From contig NZ_AUDG01000034.1 in NCBI RefSeq assembly GCF_000425345.1, positions 1 through 44,930 of the forward strand: a stretch of DNA of 44,930 nt, given 5' to 3'. Under the pieces are notes generated by a model. The model had not been told where the DNA came from. It was given only the letters and a program-made list of their open reading frames with translations, and made no database searches. Each line of letters opens with the position of its first letter. Position 1 is the first letter of the stretch. A program made the translations under genes and the position numbers. Source of the stretch: Rheinheimera baltica DSM 14885. GTDB taxonomy: Bacteria > Pseudomonadota > Gammaproteobacteria > Enterobacterales > Alteromonadaceae. Of the stretch, positions 9,132 to 15,727 are shown piece by piece.

Positions 9132-10596
9132 AAATGTCAATAAGGTCTTGCAGTTGCGTTGCCGCTGGCTGCAGCTGCTCAGCATAATGCTGCCAGTATC
9201 CAATACTCTGAGAATACAACGGCTTACGAACCTGAGTACTGCTTACAGTGTACACGGCACGACTATTTTTATGAAATTGCAGGCAACTTGGATCCCACGA
9301 TAGCCCTAAATGACACAATAACTCACGTGTTTCACGTTCTTGATGCCTGACTAATTGCTCATAGGTCACCACAATAATATCGTTTGGATATAGCGCTAGC
9401 CAGTGCTGCATTAAATTGTGATGCGATCTGTAGTAGCTTGCCAGTTCATCCAGTTGATAGCTAAAAGCGATGCCGTCGGCAAATAACTGCTTATAGCAAC
9501 TGAACACAGTGTCCATCGGGTGGCGCTGGCAGTATACAATTTTTGCTTGTGGTAAAGCCTGACGAATAACGCCTATAGCTTTGTAATTTAACGGCATTTT
9601 ATCAGTAAAGTAGGGCGTTTTTTGCAAACGTTCAGTTAACTGCAAATAGCGCTGTCCTATTGTTTGGTAAACGGCAGTATCTGCATGTTCTGCCCACAAT
9701 GGGAATTTAATCTGGTTCAATTGTGCCGGTAGGCTATCAGCTGTCGCTTGTGCTAGTTCAAATAGCTCATCACCTGCGCTGACATCCGGGTGGCTTGACA
9801 GTATCTGCTCAACCAAGGTGGTGCCTGAACGTGGCAGGCCGCAAATAAACACCGGGGTTGAAATCTGCCGCGAGTTTGCTGTTGAGGTTATTGTTTTATT
9901 AAAAACACGGGCAATATGCTGATGTTCAGCAACATCTGTCTCGATGTTAAAGCGTAAGGTTCGACGTTTGGCATTAGCACCGCGGGTTAAAAAGCTAAAG
10001 ATTTCACTGAAATCTTGGTTTTTTTCAAACGCTCTGGCAAGCGCATAGCAAAGCTGTGCATAACCGCGATCATCGGTGCAATGCTCCAGTTGCTGTTGCA
10101 TCTGGTTAATGTCGACCTTGGAGGGTTTATTCAGGGTGTCAGCACGCAACCAATAGGCCTCGTATAATTTTTCGTCAAATGATAATGCCTGATTAAAGCT
10201 GACAAGTGCCATTGAAAACTGACCAATTTCTTTAAGTAATAAGCCTTTAAGCATAAACCAATCGGCCTTTGGCGCATCAGTTTTTAGCAGCGGGGCTAGT
10301 GCTGCGATGGCACGTTCATGCTGTTGCAGCGCTCGCAGGCAATTCACTTTCGCTAAGGTTGCTGCAATAAATTGTGGCATCAGGCTATTGGCATGTTCTG
10401 CCAACGTCAACAATGCTGGATACTGTCGTGCAGAACCTAGTAAGGCAAACATCATTTCATAGGCTGGCTGGCAGTATGGGGCTTGTTGCAGCAGTGTCTT
10501 AAGCTGTTGTTGTGCTATGTCAGTCTGCCCGCGGCGCCATGCCAATTGCGCGGTGGCGATAGTTGCTGATTCTTCTGCCGAAAGCGATGCAAGCAT
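9109..10596 (-). CDS. TPR-containing sulfotransferase family protein
   Basis: This 495-residue protein has an N-terminal half (about residues 10-160) of tetratricopeptide-like helical repeats (for example AWRRGQTDIAQQQLKTLLQ). From residue 248 there is a sulfotransferase domain. GLPRSGTTLVEQIL (253-266) is the PAPS 5'-phosphosulfate loop, and YCQRHPMDTVFSCY is the 3'-phosphate-binding segment. The end (QSIGYWQHYAEQL) resembles tyrosylprotein sulfotransferase-like bacterial proteins. No signal peptide or membrane anchor is seen, so it should act in the cytoplasm on a protein, peptide or small acceptor that cannot be told from sequence. It reads leftward from a NagR box (10666-10683) and overlaps the TSUP permease gene. 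Similar TPR-sulfotransferases turn up beside TonB receptors and halogenase-like genes in other Proteobacteria. Confidence 0.82.
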   Translation of the reverse strand: MLASLSAEESATIATAQLAWRRGQTDIAQQQLKTLLQQAPYCQPAYEMMFALLGSARQYPALLTLAEHANSLMPQFIAATLAKVNCLRALQQHERAIAALAPLLKTDAPKADWFMLKGLLLKEIGQFSMALVSFNQALSFDEKLYEAYWLRADTLNKPSKVDINQMQQQLEHCTDDRGYAQLCYALARAFEKNQDFSEIFSFLTRGANAKRRTLRFNIETDVAEHQHIARVFNKTITSTANSRQISTPVFICGLPRSGTTLVEQILSSHPDVSAGDELFELAQATADSLPAQLNQIKFPLWAEHADTAVYQTIGQRYLQLTERLQKTPYFTDKMPLNYKAIGVIRQALPQAKIVYCQRHPMDTVFSCYKQLFADGIAFSYQLDELASYYRSHHNLMQHWLALYPNDIIVVTYEQLVRHQERETRELLCHLGLSWDPSCLQFHKNSRAVYTVSSTQVRKPLYSQSIGYWQHYAEQLQPAATQLQDLIDIYEQSYAL

Positions 10597-10665
10597 AACA
10601 ACGAAATTCCTACAGTAGGTAGTAGTGTGTTGTGTTTATATTCGTAGTAACGAGTTGTATAGCGA

Positions 10666-10683
10666 TATGACAACGTTGTCAAA
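10666..10683. promoter_or_regulatory. NagR-box operator between sulfotransferase and second sapC
   Basis: TATGACAACGTTGTCAAA is a palindrome with the same TGACAACGTTGTCA core as the other boxes. It lies 70 bases before the sulfotransferase start (leftward) and 200 bases before the second sapC (rightward), so it can serve both directions. Confidence 0.7.
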
Positions 10684-10689
10684 CGTAAT

Positions 10690-10718
10690 TGCATAAACAA
10701 AATATTATGCAAACTCAA
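10690..10718 (-). promoter_or_regulatory. Putative promoter of sulfotransferase-permease pair
   Basis: On the minus strand TTGAGT (10718-10713) and TATGCA (10695-10690) are 17 bases apart. The -10 ends six bases before the NagR box, matching the geometry at the other sites. The -10 match is weak (three of six). Confidence 0.35.
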
Positions 10719-10722
10719 TGTA

Positions 10723-10751
10723 TTGTTGCGCGCAAACCCTGTGTTTATAAT
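10723..10751 (+). promoter_or_regulatory. Putative promoter of second sapC
   Basis: A perfect TATAAT at 10746-10751 is preceded, at 17 bases, by TTGTTG (10723-10728). The first sapC-facing alternative is TTGTCA inside the NagR box (10676-10681) with a poor -10. If the TATAAT promoter is the real one, the box lies upstream of it and repression would need looping or act only leftward. Confidence 0.4.
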
Positions 10752-10883
10752 GCAGTGGTTGATCCTGTTTCCGACTTAGCGCATGATAAGCCCGCACTGC
10801 TGGTGGCTTAAGGCGTATGGAATTAGAACCACATTATTGCCATCAGCACTTTTCAAATCCTAGAACAGAATAATGAGCAGTTT

Positions 10884-11591
10884 ATGACTTCAACACAAAA
10901 AATAGTGCCGTTAGACAAAAATCATCACGCAACGACTAAAATTAATAATACTAATGTCTTTTCTCATATCAACGATGAGCACATGTTGCCAGTTGTTGTT
11001 CACGAGTTTGCTGTTGCCGGTGCTGAGTTTCCAATTGTATTTATTAAAAATAATGATACTTATCAGCCAGTTGCTATGTTGGGCTTGGCGGCGAAGCAAA
11101 ACTTGTTCTTACAAGATAATAAGTGGCAGGCGCTTTATGTACCACGTGCAGTGCGTCACTACCCGTTATTGTTGGTCAGAGATCAGGCAGATAATGAGCG
11201 CTTGTTAATCGGCTTAGACGAGAGTTCTGAGCGTGTTGGTTCAGACGAAGGATTCGAGCTGTTTAATGCTGATGGTAGTGAGAGCGAATTTTTAACTCAG
11301 CGTAAGCAGCAGATGGCTGAATATGTTGATATGGGACAGCGGACCCGTACCTTTGTTGAGCGACTGGTGAGTTTAGAGCTGATTCACGAACAAGTGCTTA
11401 CGCTGAATGTTAATAACGAAGATCGTCGTATAAATGGTATTTTTCTAGTCGATGAGAAAAAGCTGAACGAACTTAGTGATGATGTGTTTTTAGAATTACG
11501 TAAAAACGGCTATTTGGCTGCTATTTACGCGCAATTGATGTCGCTACAGCATACTCAGAAACTGGTTAAGCGCATAGCTGAAGCGGGTTAA
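10884..11591 (+). CDS. SapC family protein (copy 2)
   Basis: This 235-residue paralogue of the SapC protein at 4231 has the same length and aligns end to end. Shared blocks are HMLPVVVHEFAVAGAEFPIVF, VPRAVRHYPLLLVRDQ, EFLTQRKQQMAEY and the C-terminal YAAIYAQLMSL-type segment. No signal peptide or membrane helix is visible. The function is unknown. It stands alone rather than next to a halogenase and is divergent from the sulfotransferase gene with a NagR box between them. That suggests it belongs to the GlcNAc-responsive set. The ATG at 10884 is used; AGCAG upstream is a poor ribosome site. Confidence 0.8.
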   Translation: MTSTQKIVPLDKNHHATTKINNTNVFSHINDEHMLPVVVHEFAVAGAEFPIVFIKNNDTYQPVAMLGLAAKQNLFLQDNKWQALYVPRAVRHYPLLLVRDQADNERLLIGLDESSERVGSDEGFELFNADGSESEFLTQRKQQMAEYVDMGQRTRTFVERLVSLELIHEQVLTLNVNNEDRRINGIFLVDEKKLNELSDDVFLELRKNGYLAAIYAQLMSLQHTQKLVKRIAEAG

Positions 11592-11600
11592 TGCTCCTAT

Positions 11601-11627
11601 CAGGCAGTAGTACTTCACTGCTGCCTG
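11601..11627 (+). terminator. Hairpin after second sapC
   Basis: An 11-base stem (CAGGCAGTAGT with its near-complement, one G-U pair) encloses the loop ACTTC, ten bases after the stop. The following CTCTTACTT is only a poor U tract, so termination may be partial. Confidence 0.5.
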
Positions 11628-11666
11628 CTCTTACTTAATGATTGGCAGTCAAATTTAAACTTTTTA

Positions 11667-11695
11667 TTGACCTGGTTAAAATACAATCATATCAT
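11667..11695 (+). promoter_or_regulatory. Putative promoter of the intergenic small RNA
   Basis: TTGACC (11667-11672, five of six consensus bases) and TATCAT (11690-11695, five of six) are separated by exactly 17 bases. This is the best-matching promoter beside a NagR box in the region. The predicted start near 11702 falls inside the box. Confidence 0.6.
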
Positions 11696-11699
11696 CCCA

Positions 11700-11717
11700 A
11701 ATGACAGCGTTGTCAGT
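11700..11717. promoter_or_regulatory. NagR-box operator in a convergent intergenic gap
   Basis: AATGACAGCGTTGTCAGT matches the box at 1463 in 16 consecutive positions. It covers the predicted transcription start of the small RNA candidate, and neither neighbouring gene starts here. Confidence 0.7.
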
Positions 11718-11907
11718 GACTGCTTTGTCCGGTTATGTTTTAACCGTAGGGCCGCAGGAGGATTGCTGGATCCTGTAGATCTCTCCCCGCATCTTGGGTT
11801 ATTTCGGTAGTTGTAATAGCTCGAATCAGCTGACAAGGATGTTGTATTTTATTTGCCAATCTTTTGGGTATGTTTGCCAGCTAACTTAGGTTAGCTGGCT
11901 TTTTTTG
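11702..11907 (+). ncRNA. Candidate NagR-regulated small RNA, about 205 nt
   Basis: The interval starts at the predicted start of the promoter at 11667-11695, overlaps a NagR box, and ends with a 10-bp GC-rich terminator stem plus seven or eight T. A U-rich stretch (GTATTTTATTTG, about 11844-11855) precedes the terminator, as is common in Hfq-bound RNAs. Internal short hairpins are visible (GGTTA...TAACC near 11753-11766; AGGAT...ATCCT near 11759-11774). A C-rich segment TCTCCCCG (11782-11789) could pair over six bases with the Shine-Dalgarno regions of the TonB receptor (GGGAGA) and nagP (CGGGGA). That pairing is generic and only suggestive. Two tiny frames exist (25 codons from 11701, leaderless; 16 codons from 11839), neither with a good ribosome site. 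I do not recognise an RNA family. Confidence 0.5.
11876..11907 (+). terminator. Strong Rho-independent terminator of the small RNA candidate
   Basis: A perfect 10-bp stem GCCAGCTAAC / GTTAGCTGGC with loop TTAG is followed by TTTTTTT. The U tract is only on the plus-strand side, so it does not serve the hexosaminidase gene that ends 8 bases later on the minus strand. Confidence 0.85.
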
Positions 11908-11914
11908 TGAAGGT

Positions 11915-14473
11915 TTAACCCTGAATGCTGACGATACGACTGACGATGTTGCCATGGCGGCTGCGTAACCATAACGTGCTCTGTTGTAAATTCGATGACG
12001 TACAGCTATGCCAGTTTTTTCCTTGATTAACTGAGCATTCTATTGTTAGGAAAGGTAATGCAGTATTTAATTGCCAGCCGTTGTTTGTTTTTGTTGCACC
12101 AGGCGGTGGTAAGTAAAAGCTGCTGTTGTTTTTGGCTAAGCGGTGTAATTCCACTTTGCCAACACGCGCCGCGAAACGTTGCCAGTCTTGCTTTCGTTTA
12201 CTGGCATTGTTGGTTGTTTCCCAATCAGCTTTATGCCAGGCACGTTCTGCTAATGCCAATAGGCGAGGGTAGATCATTTGCTCCAATTGCTCTGCAGTCC
12301 TAATGGTCTCACTCCATACCTGTCCTTGAATACCCAGAATATTTTCCGGCCGGTGTAATTCGGGTAACTCTCTGCCAAGTAATGCAGCTAAGTCAGTAAT
12401 GGGGGCTCCACTTCGGGTTGTGCTGGCATTGGCATATAAGTTATCTGGCATAAAACCAAACACTTTATCAATACCAATAAAACGCGTTGCCCAGTAATAG
12501 CCGCGTTCGTCTGGGTGGGCTTCATGTGGGTGGTCAAAATATAAATGGGTACCGGGCGATAAAACGACCTGATAGCCGTTATTTGCTAAGCGGTAGGCAC
12601 GGTCAGCAACGCCCCATTCCCAAATATTATCCCAGGCATTAGCAATAACGTTGTTGTTACTAAACTGACTGCGGTCAAAGGTATTTTGCTGGTCATACAT
12701 TAAACCATCTTCCCATCCAGCTAGCGCTAAACCCCGTTGCCTGGTGATAGCAGCAACTTTGCTGACAAAGTAAGGTTTTAAATCGTCTACGGTATTAATG
12801 CCATTACCTGATTGGCTAAACAGTAACTGACACGCCGGCGATCCTGACCACGAACCTTTAGCTACTTCATCGCCACCCATATGGTAGGTACTAAAGCGCA
12901 CTCCAGCCTGTTTATACATATCTTGCAGTTCATGCAGGACTTTCTCAACAAAGGCGTAGGTTGACGGCAGGCAAACATTTGCTGAGTTGTCATTGTAGTT
13001 CTGCACGCTAAGGTAGCTGGAGGTGTCGGCGGCATCAGATAACAAATATTGCTCTGCCGCTTCGCGTTGGCCTTGTGCCATTAATCGGTTATACCGGGCT
13101 TTCATCGACACTATTGCTGCGCGGGCATGCCCTGGTAAATCTATTTCCGGGATCACTTCAATGTGACGCTCTGCCGCATAGCGTAAAATGTCGATAAAAT
13201 CGGTGGTGCTGTAGTAACCGTTGCCTGTTCCATCAATATTTGGGCCGGTGCCTAACTGAGTCAGCAAGCAGTGCTGTTCGGTTAAATCAAAACACCGTTT
13301 TGCACCAATATCGGTAAGTTCAGGTAAGCCCGGTATTTGTAATCGCCAGCCTTCATCTTCTGTCAGATGCACATGCAGCTTGTTTAATTTATAGCGTGCC
13401 ATCTGGTCAATTAGCCGCATCGTGACATCTTTGCCATGAAAATTCCGCGCCATGTCGTAGTGCATGCCTCGCCACGATGCTCGTGGTTGGTCATTAATTT
13501 TGCCAACGGGTAGCGTCAGTTTATTTTCAGAGTGCTGTGCTAACGATAAAAGCGATTGTATCGCATAAAAAGTCCCCGCTCGGTCTTTGCCGTGGAGGTT
13601 TATTTGGGCTGGTTTTATGCTTAATTGATAGCCTTCAGCACCTAGTTTTAAGCTCTTATCCAGTTTGAGAAATAACTTTGGCGTAGTGTCATTTGCATCA
13701 GCTTTTGCCGTATTAAGTGTAACGCCCAGTTGTATTAACTGCTGCTGTAAATAAGATGCTTCTGCAGCCAGTTCAGAGTCAAATTGTAGCTGCCAAGTGC
13801 TATTAAGCTGTATGGTCTCTCGGCTAAAAGAAGCGCTTAGCGGCGTTGGTATAATGGCTGTACTGACGTCAATATCTAACGTAGCAGGGGCTAATGTCGT
13901 GTTGTAAGCAAACCGTGAGGCCGCGTTGACTATTGGTACTTGATCAGGTTCATCAAAGTTACGCAGCAACTGCTGGGGTTCTGTCAGAGGTTTTACGAAA
14001 TGACTAAAATCCTCCGTATTGGTATTGGCAAATACTTCTGCCTGCAACTGATCTGCAACAATAAATGCACGTGGCATAAAGTCACTGTAGCTGACTAACC
14101 ATGGTGCCGAGCTAAAGGGTAGATTTAGCTGCTGGTGAGGCGCCAACCCCTTAAAGCTTTCTGTCGGGCTTATGCGATGTAAATCGCCTTGCACGTGTTC
14201 AATTTTAACGCCCTCGAGTTCTACCGTTTCAATGTGGCGAATCAAGTGGAAGTAAATGTGCCAGTCTGATATCCCTGCAGGTAATGCCTGTTCAGAGTTA
14301 TTATCCAACGTAATTTTGGCGTTGAATCGCATGGGTTGATCCAGCTGATTGGACACCACCGAAAAATTTAAGGTGCTTTTACTGGCAAAATCAGCCAGTG
14401 CTTGTTGACTAAAGTGGGTGGCAGCCAAAACAGACTGACAATATAGCGCCAGCAGCAAAATAATATATCGCAT
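11915..14473 (-). CDS. hex: Beta-N-acetylhexosaminidase, chitobiase-type, GH20
   Basis: This 852-residue secreted or outer-membrane glycoside hydrolase of family GH20 releases GlcNAc from chitobiose and chitin oligomers. Residues 1-17 are a signal peptide (ILLLALYCQSVLA). An N-terminal chitobiase carbohydrate-binding-like domain spans about 18-175. The GH20b domain is about 205-325, and the catalytic barrel runs from about 330 (ASWRGMHYDMARNF) to 770. Asp535-Glu536 in HMGGDEV is the catalytic pair of substrate-assisted catalysis, and NKLHVHLTEDEGWRLQI is a further family block. A small beta domain closes the protein. There is no visible lipobox, since no Cys follows the signal sequence directly. 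The gene is divergent from nagK-nagB-nagA-nagP-nagX with a shared NagR box. Its product feeds GlcNAc to that operon. It is larger than periplasmic exo-hexosaminidases and of typical chitobiase size. Confidence 0.92.
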   Translation of the reverse strand: MRYIILLLALYCQSVLAATHFSQQALADFASKSTLNFSVVSNQLDQPMRFNAKITLDNNSEQALPAGISDWHIYFHLIRHIETVELEGVKIEHVQGDLHRISPTESFKGLAPHQQLNLPFSSAPWLVSYSDFMPRAFIVADQLQAEVFANTNTEDFSHFVKPLTEPQQLLRNFDEPDQVPIVNAASRFAYNTTLAPATLDIDVSTAIIPTPLSASFSRETIQLNSTWQLQFDSELAAEASYLQQQLIQLGVTLNTAKADANDTTPKLFLKLDKSLKLGAEGYQLSIKPAQINLHGKDRAGTFYAIQSLLSLAQHSENKLTLPVGKINDQPRASWRGMHYDMARNFHGKDVTMRLIDQMARYKLNKLHVHLTEDEGWRLQIPGLPELTDIGAKRCFDLTEQHCLLTQLGTGPNIDGTGNGYYSTTDFIDILRYAAERHIEVIPEIDLPGHARAAIVSMKARYNRLMAQGQREAAEQYLLSDAADTSSYLSVQNYNDNSANVCLPSTYAFVEKVLHELQDMYKQAGVRFSTYHMGGDEVAKGSWSGSPACQLLFSQSGNGINTVDDLKPYFVSKVAAITRQRGLALAGWEDGLMYDQQNTFDRSQFSNNNVIANAWDNIWEWGVADRAYRLANNGYQVVLSPGTHLYFDHPHEAHPDERGYYWATRFIGIDKVFGFMPDNLYANASTTRSGAPITDLAALLGRELPELHRPENILGIQGQVWSETIRTAEQLEQMIYPRLLALAERAWHKADWETTNNASKRKQDWQRFAARVGKVELHRLAKNNSSFYLPPPGATKTNNGWQLNTALPFLTIECSVNQGKNWHSCTSSNLQQSTLWLRSRHGNIVSRIVSIQG

Positions 14474-14658
14474 TAAACATGTCTCCTCATCTAATACTGG
14501 CTTAGAAACCGCTACTGCCAGCTGGGGGGGGCACCCTACCGTGTTGTTATACAGTACAACAACTCTGATCTGTCATTTAACTGCATGATTAAAATAGTTT
14601 TTATCACTATTTTTTGAATGAAAAAACAAAAAGTCAGCTTGATTTTTAAACAAGATAC

Positions 14659-14686
14659 TTGTTATTTGTCAGAATTATTATATGCT
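14659..14686 (+). promoter_or_regulatory. Putative nagK operon promoter
   Basis: TTGTTA (14659-14664) and TATGCT (14681-14686) are 16 bases apart. The predicted start lies at the edge of the NagR box at 14697. Confidence 0.4.
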
Positions 14687-14704
14687 GAATTTCAAAAATG
14701 ACAA
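14677..14704 (-). promoter_or_regulatory. Putative hexosaminidase promoter overlapping the NagR box
   Basis: On the minus strand TTGTCA (14704-14699, five of six) and a perfect TATAAT (14682-14677) are 16 bases apart. The -35 lies inside the NagR box, so bound repressor would block it directly. It overlaps the oppositely directed nagK promoter. Confidence 0.55.
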
Positions 14705-14714
14705 CGCTGTCAAT
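14697..14714. promoter_or_regulatory. NagR-box operator shared by hex and the nag operon
   Basis: AATGACAACGCTGTCAAT has the consensus core TGACARCGYTGTCA. One box can control both divergent units because it covers the start of nagK transcription and the -35 of the hexosaminidase promoter. Confidence 0.75.
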
Positions 14715-14802
14715 TTTGTGGTAAAACAAATGCAGCAATAATAATGACTGCGTAAAGCGAGCAGGCTCAGGTCAGGCACACTTTTGCAACAGGATTAGAA
14801 GG

Positions 14803-15717
14803 ATGAATAGTATGCTGAAGGCTGATACGCCTTTGTATTTGGGGATTGACGGAGGAGGCAGTAAATGTCGCGTCGTCATTGCGTCGTCAGATCAGCAAAT
14901 TTTGGGCGAAGGCTTGTCTGGCCCGGCCAATCCATTGCGGGGTATGAAAATTGCGACAGATTCTATTCTTGCCGCGACTCAGCAGGCGTTAACCTGTGCC
15001 GGTTTGTCATTCAATGACATGTCACGTTTAATTGCTGGCGCCGGCTTGGCAGGTGTTAATGTTCCCAAGTATTTTCAATTGTTTAGTGACTGGCAACATC
15101 CGTTCCAAAGCTTATATCTTACCAGCGATTTACACATTGCTTGTGTGGGCGCGCATCAGGGACAGGATGGTGCTGTTGTCATTGTTGGAACCGGGTCTTG
15201 CGGTTTATCGTCTGTCAATGGCGTGCTCACTGAAATGGGTGGCCATGGTTTCCCTTATGGCGACAATGGCAGCGGTGCCTGGTTTGGCATGATGTTATTA
15301 CACACGGTGTTACTGAGCATGGATGGGCTAGCTCCACCAACAATGATGACAAACTTGTTATTAAATGAGCTGGCAGTTTACGACAGTATGGGGCTGGTTT
15401 CATATTTTATGCACGCTACACCAACCACTTATGCAAAATTTGCTCCTCTGGTGTTTACAGCTGCCGAAGCAGGGGATGCTTCAGCCTTAAAGCTTGTGGA
15501 GCAGGGCGCTACATTTATTACTGCTATTGCACAGCGGTTATTAGCAACTAATCCTCCCCGACTGTCATTTATTGGTGGGTTAGCAGTAAAAATATTGCCC
15601 TATTTACCTGCAAAAGTGCAGCAAAAGGTTACTCCGGCCTTACAAGAGCCGGAACTCGGTGCGATCTGGTTTGCTCATCAGCAAAATCAGGCGCAATCTA
15701 TCGCCAAGTCGTTATAG
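14803..15717 (+). CDS. nagK: N-acetylglucosamine kinase, BadF/BadG/BcrA/BcrD ATPase family
   Basis: This 304-residue cytoplasmic sugar kinase of the ASKHA fold phosphorylates GlcNAc to GlcNAc-6-phosphate, the first step after uptake by NagP. The N-terminal phosphate loop is LGIDGGGSKCRVV (residues 13-25). A second phosphate block is VIVGTGSCG in mid-protein, and FIGGLA lies near the C-terminus. The BadF/BadG ATPase family is the kinase type used in Shewanella-like GlcNAc pathways instead of the E. coli ROK kinase. It is the first gene of the nag operon, with nagB 10 bases downstream. MNSMLKAD allows an alternative start at the fourth codon. Confidence 0.87.
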   Translation: MNSMLKADTPLYLGIDGGGSKCRVVIASSDQQILGEGLSGPANPLRGMKIATDSILAATQQALTCAGLSFNDMSRLIAGAGLAGVNVPKYFQLFSDWQHPFQSLYLTSDLHIACVGAHQGQDGAVVIVGTGSCGLSSVNGVLTEMGGHGFPYGDNGSGAWFGMMLLHTVLLSMDGLAPPTMMTNLLLNELAVYDSMGLVSYFMHATPTTYAKFAPLVFTAAEAGDASALKLVEQGATFITAIAQRLLATNPPRLSFIGGLAVKILPYLPAKVQQKVTPALQEPELGAIWFAHQQNQAQSIAKSL

Positions 15718-15727
15718 GTATTGATCA

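Larger units (their letters stand above)
11592..11914. other. Convergent intergenic region containing an isolated NagR-controlled unit
   Basis: This 323-base gap lies between two convergent genes, where no promoter is expected. It nevertheless carries, in order, a hairpin after sapC, a promoter-like pair, a perfect-core NagR box and a strong terminator. The interval is best explained by a small RNA gene (see the ncRNA entry). Confidence 0.6.
14474..14802. other. Divergent regulatory region hex / nagK
   Basis: This 329-base gap holds two promoter-like pairs on opposite strands and one NagR box between them. If the predicted start near 14670 is right, the hexosaminidase transcript has a leader of about 195 bases containing a G8 run (plus strand 14524-14531). 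No coding frame of note is present. Confidence 0.55.

Noticed and set aside
9132-9203. Longer TSUP permease start
   Set aside because: It would overlap the sulfotransferase gene by 95 bases and add a non-hydrophobic Cys/Ser-rich leader before the first membrane segment.
11839-11889. 16-codon gene within the small RNA interval
   Set aside because: AAGG abuts the ATG with no spacing and the frame ends inside the terminator stem.
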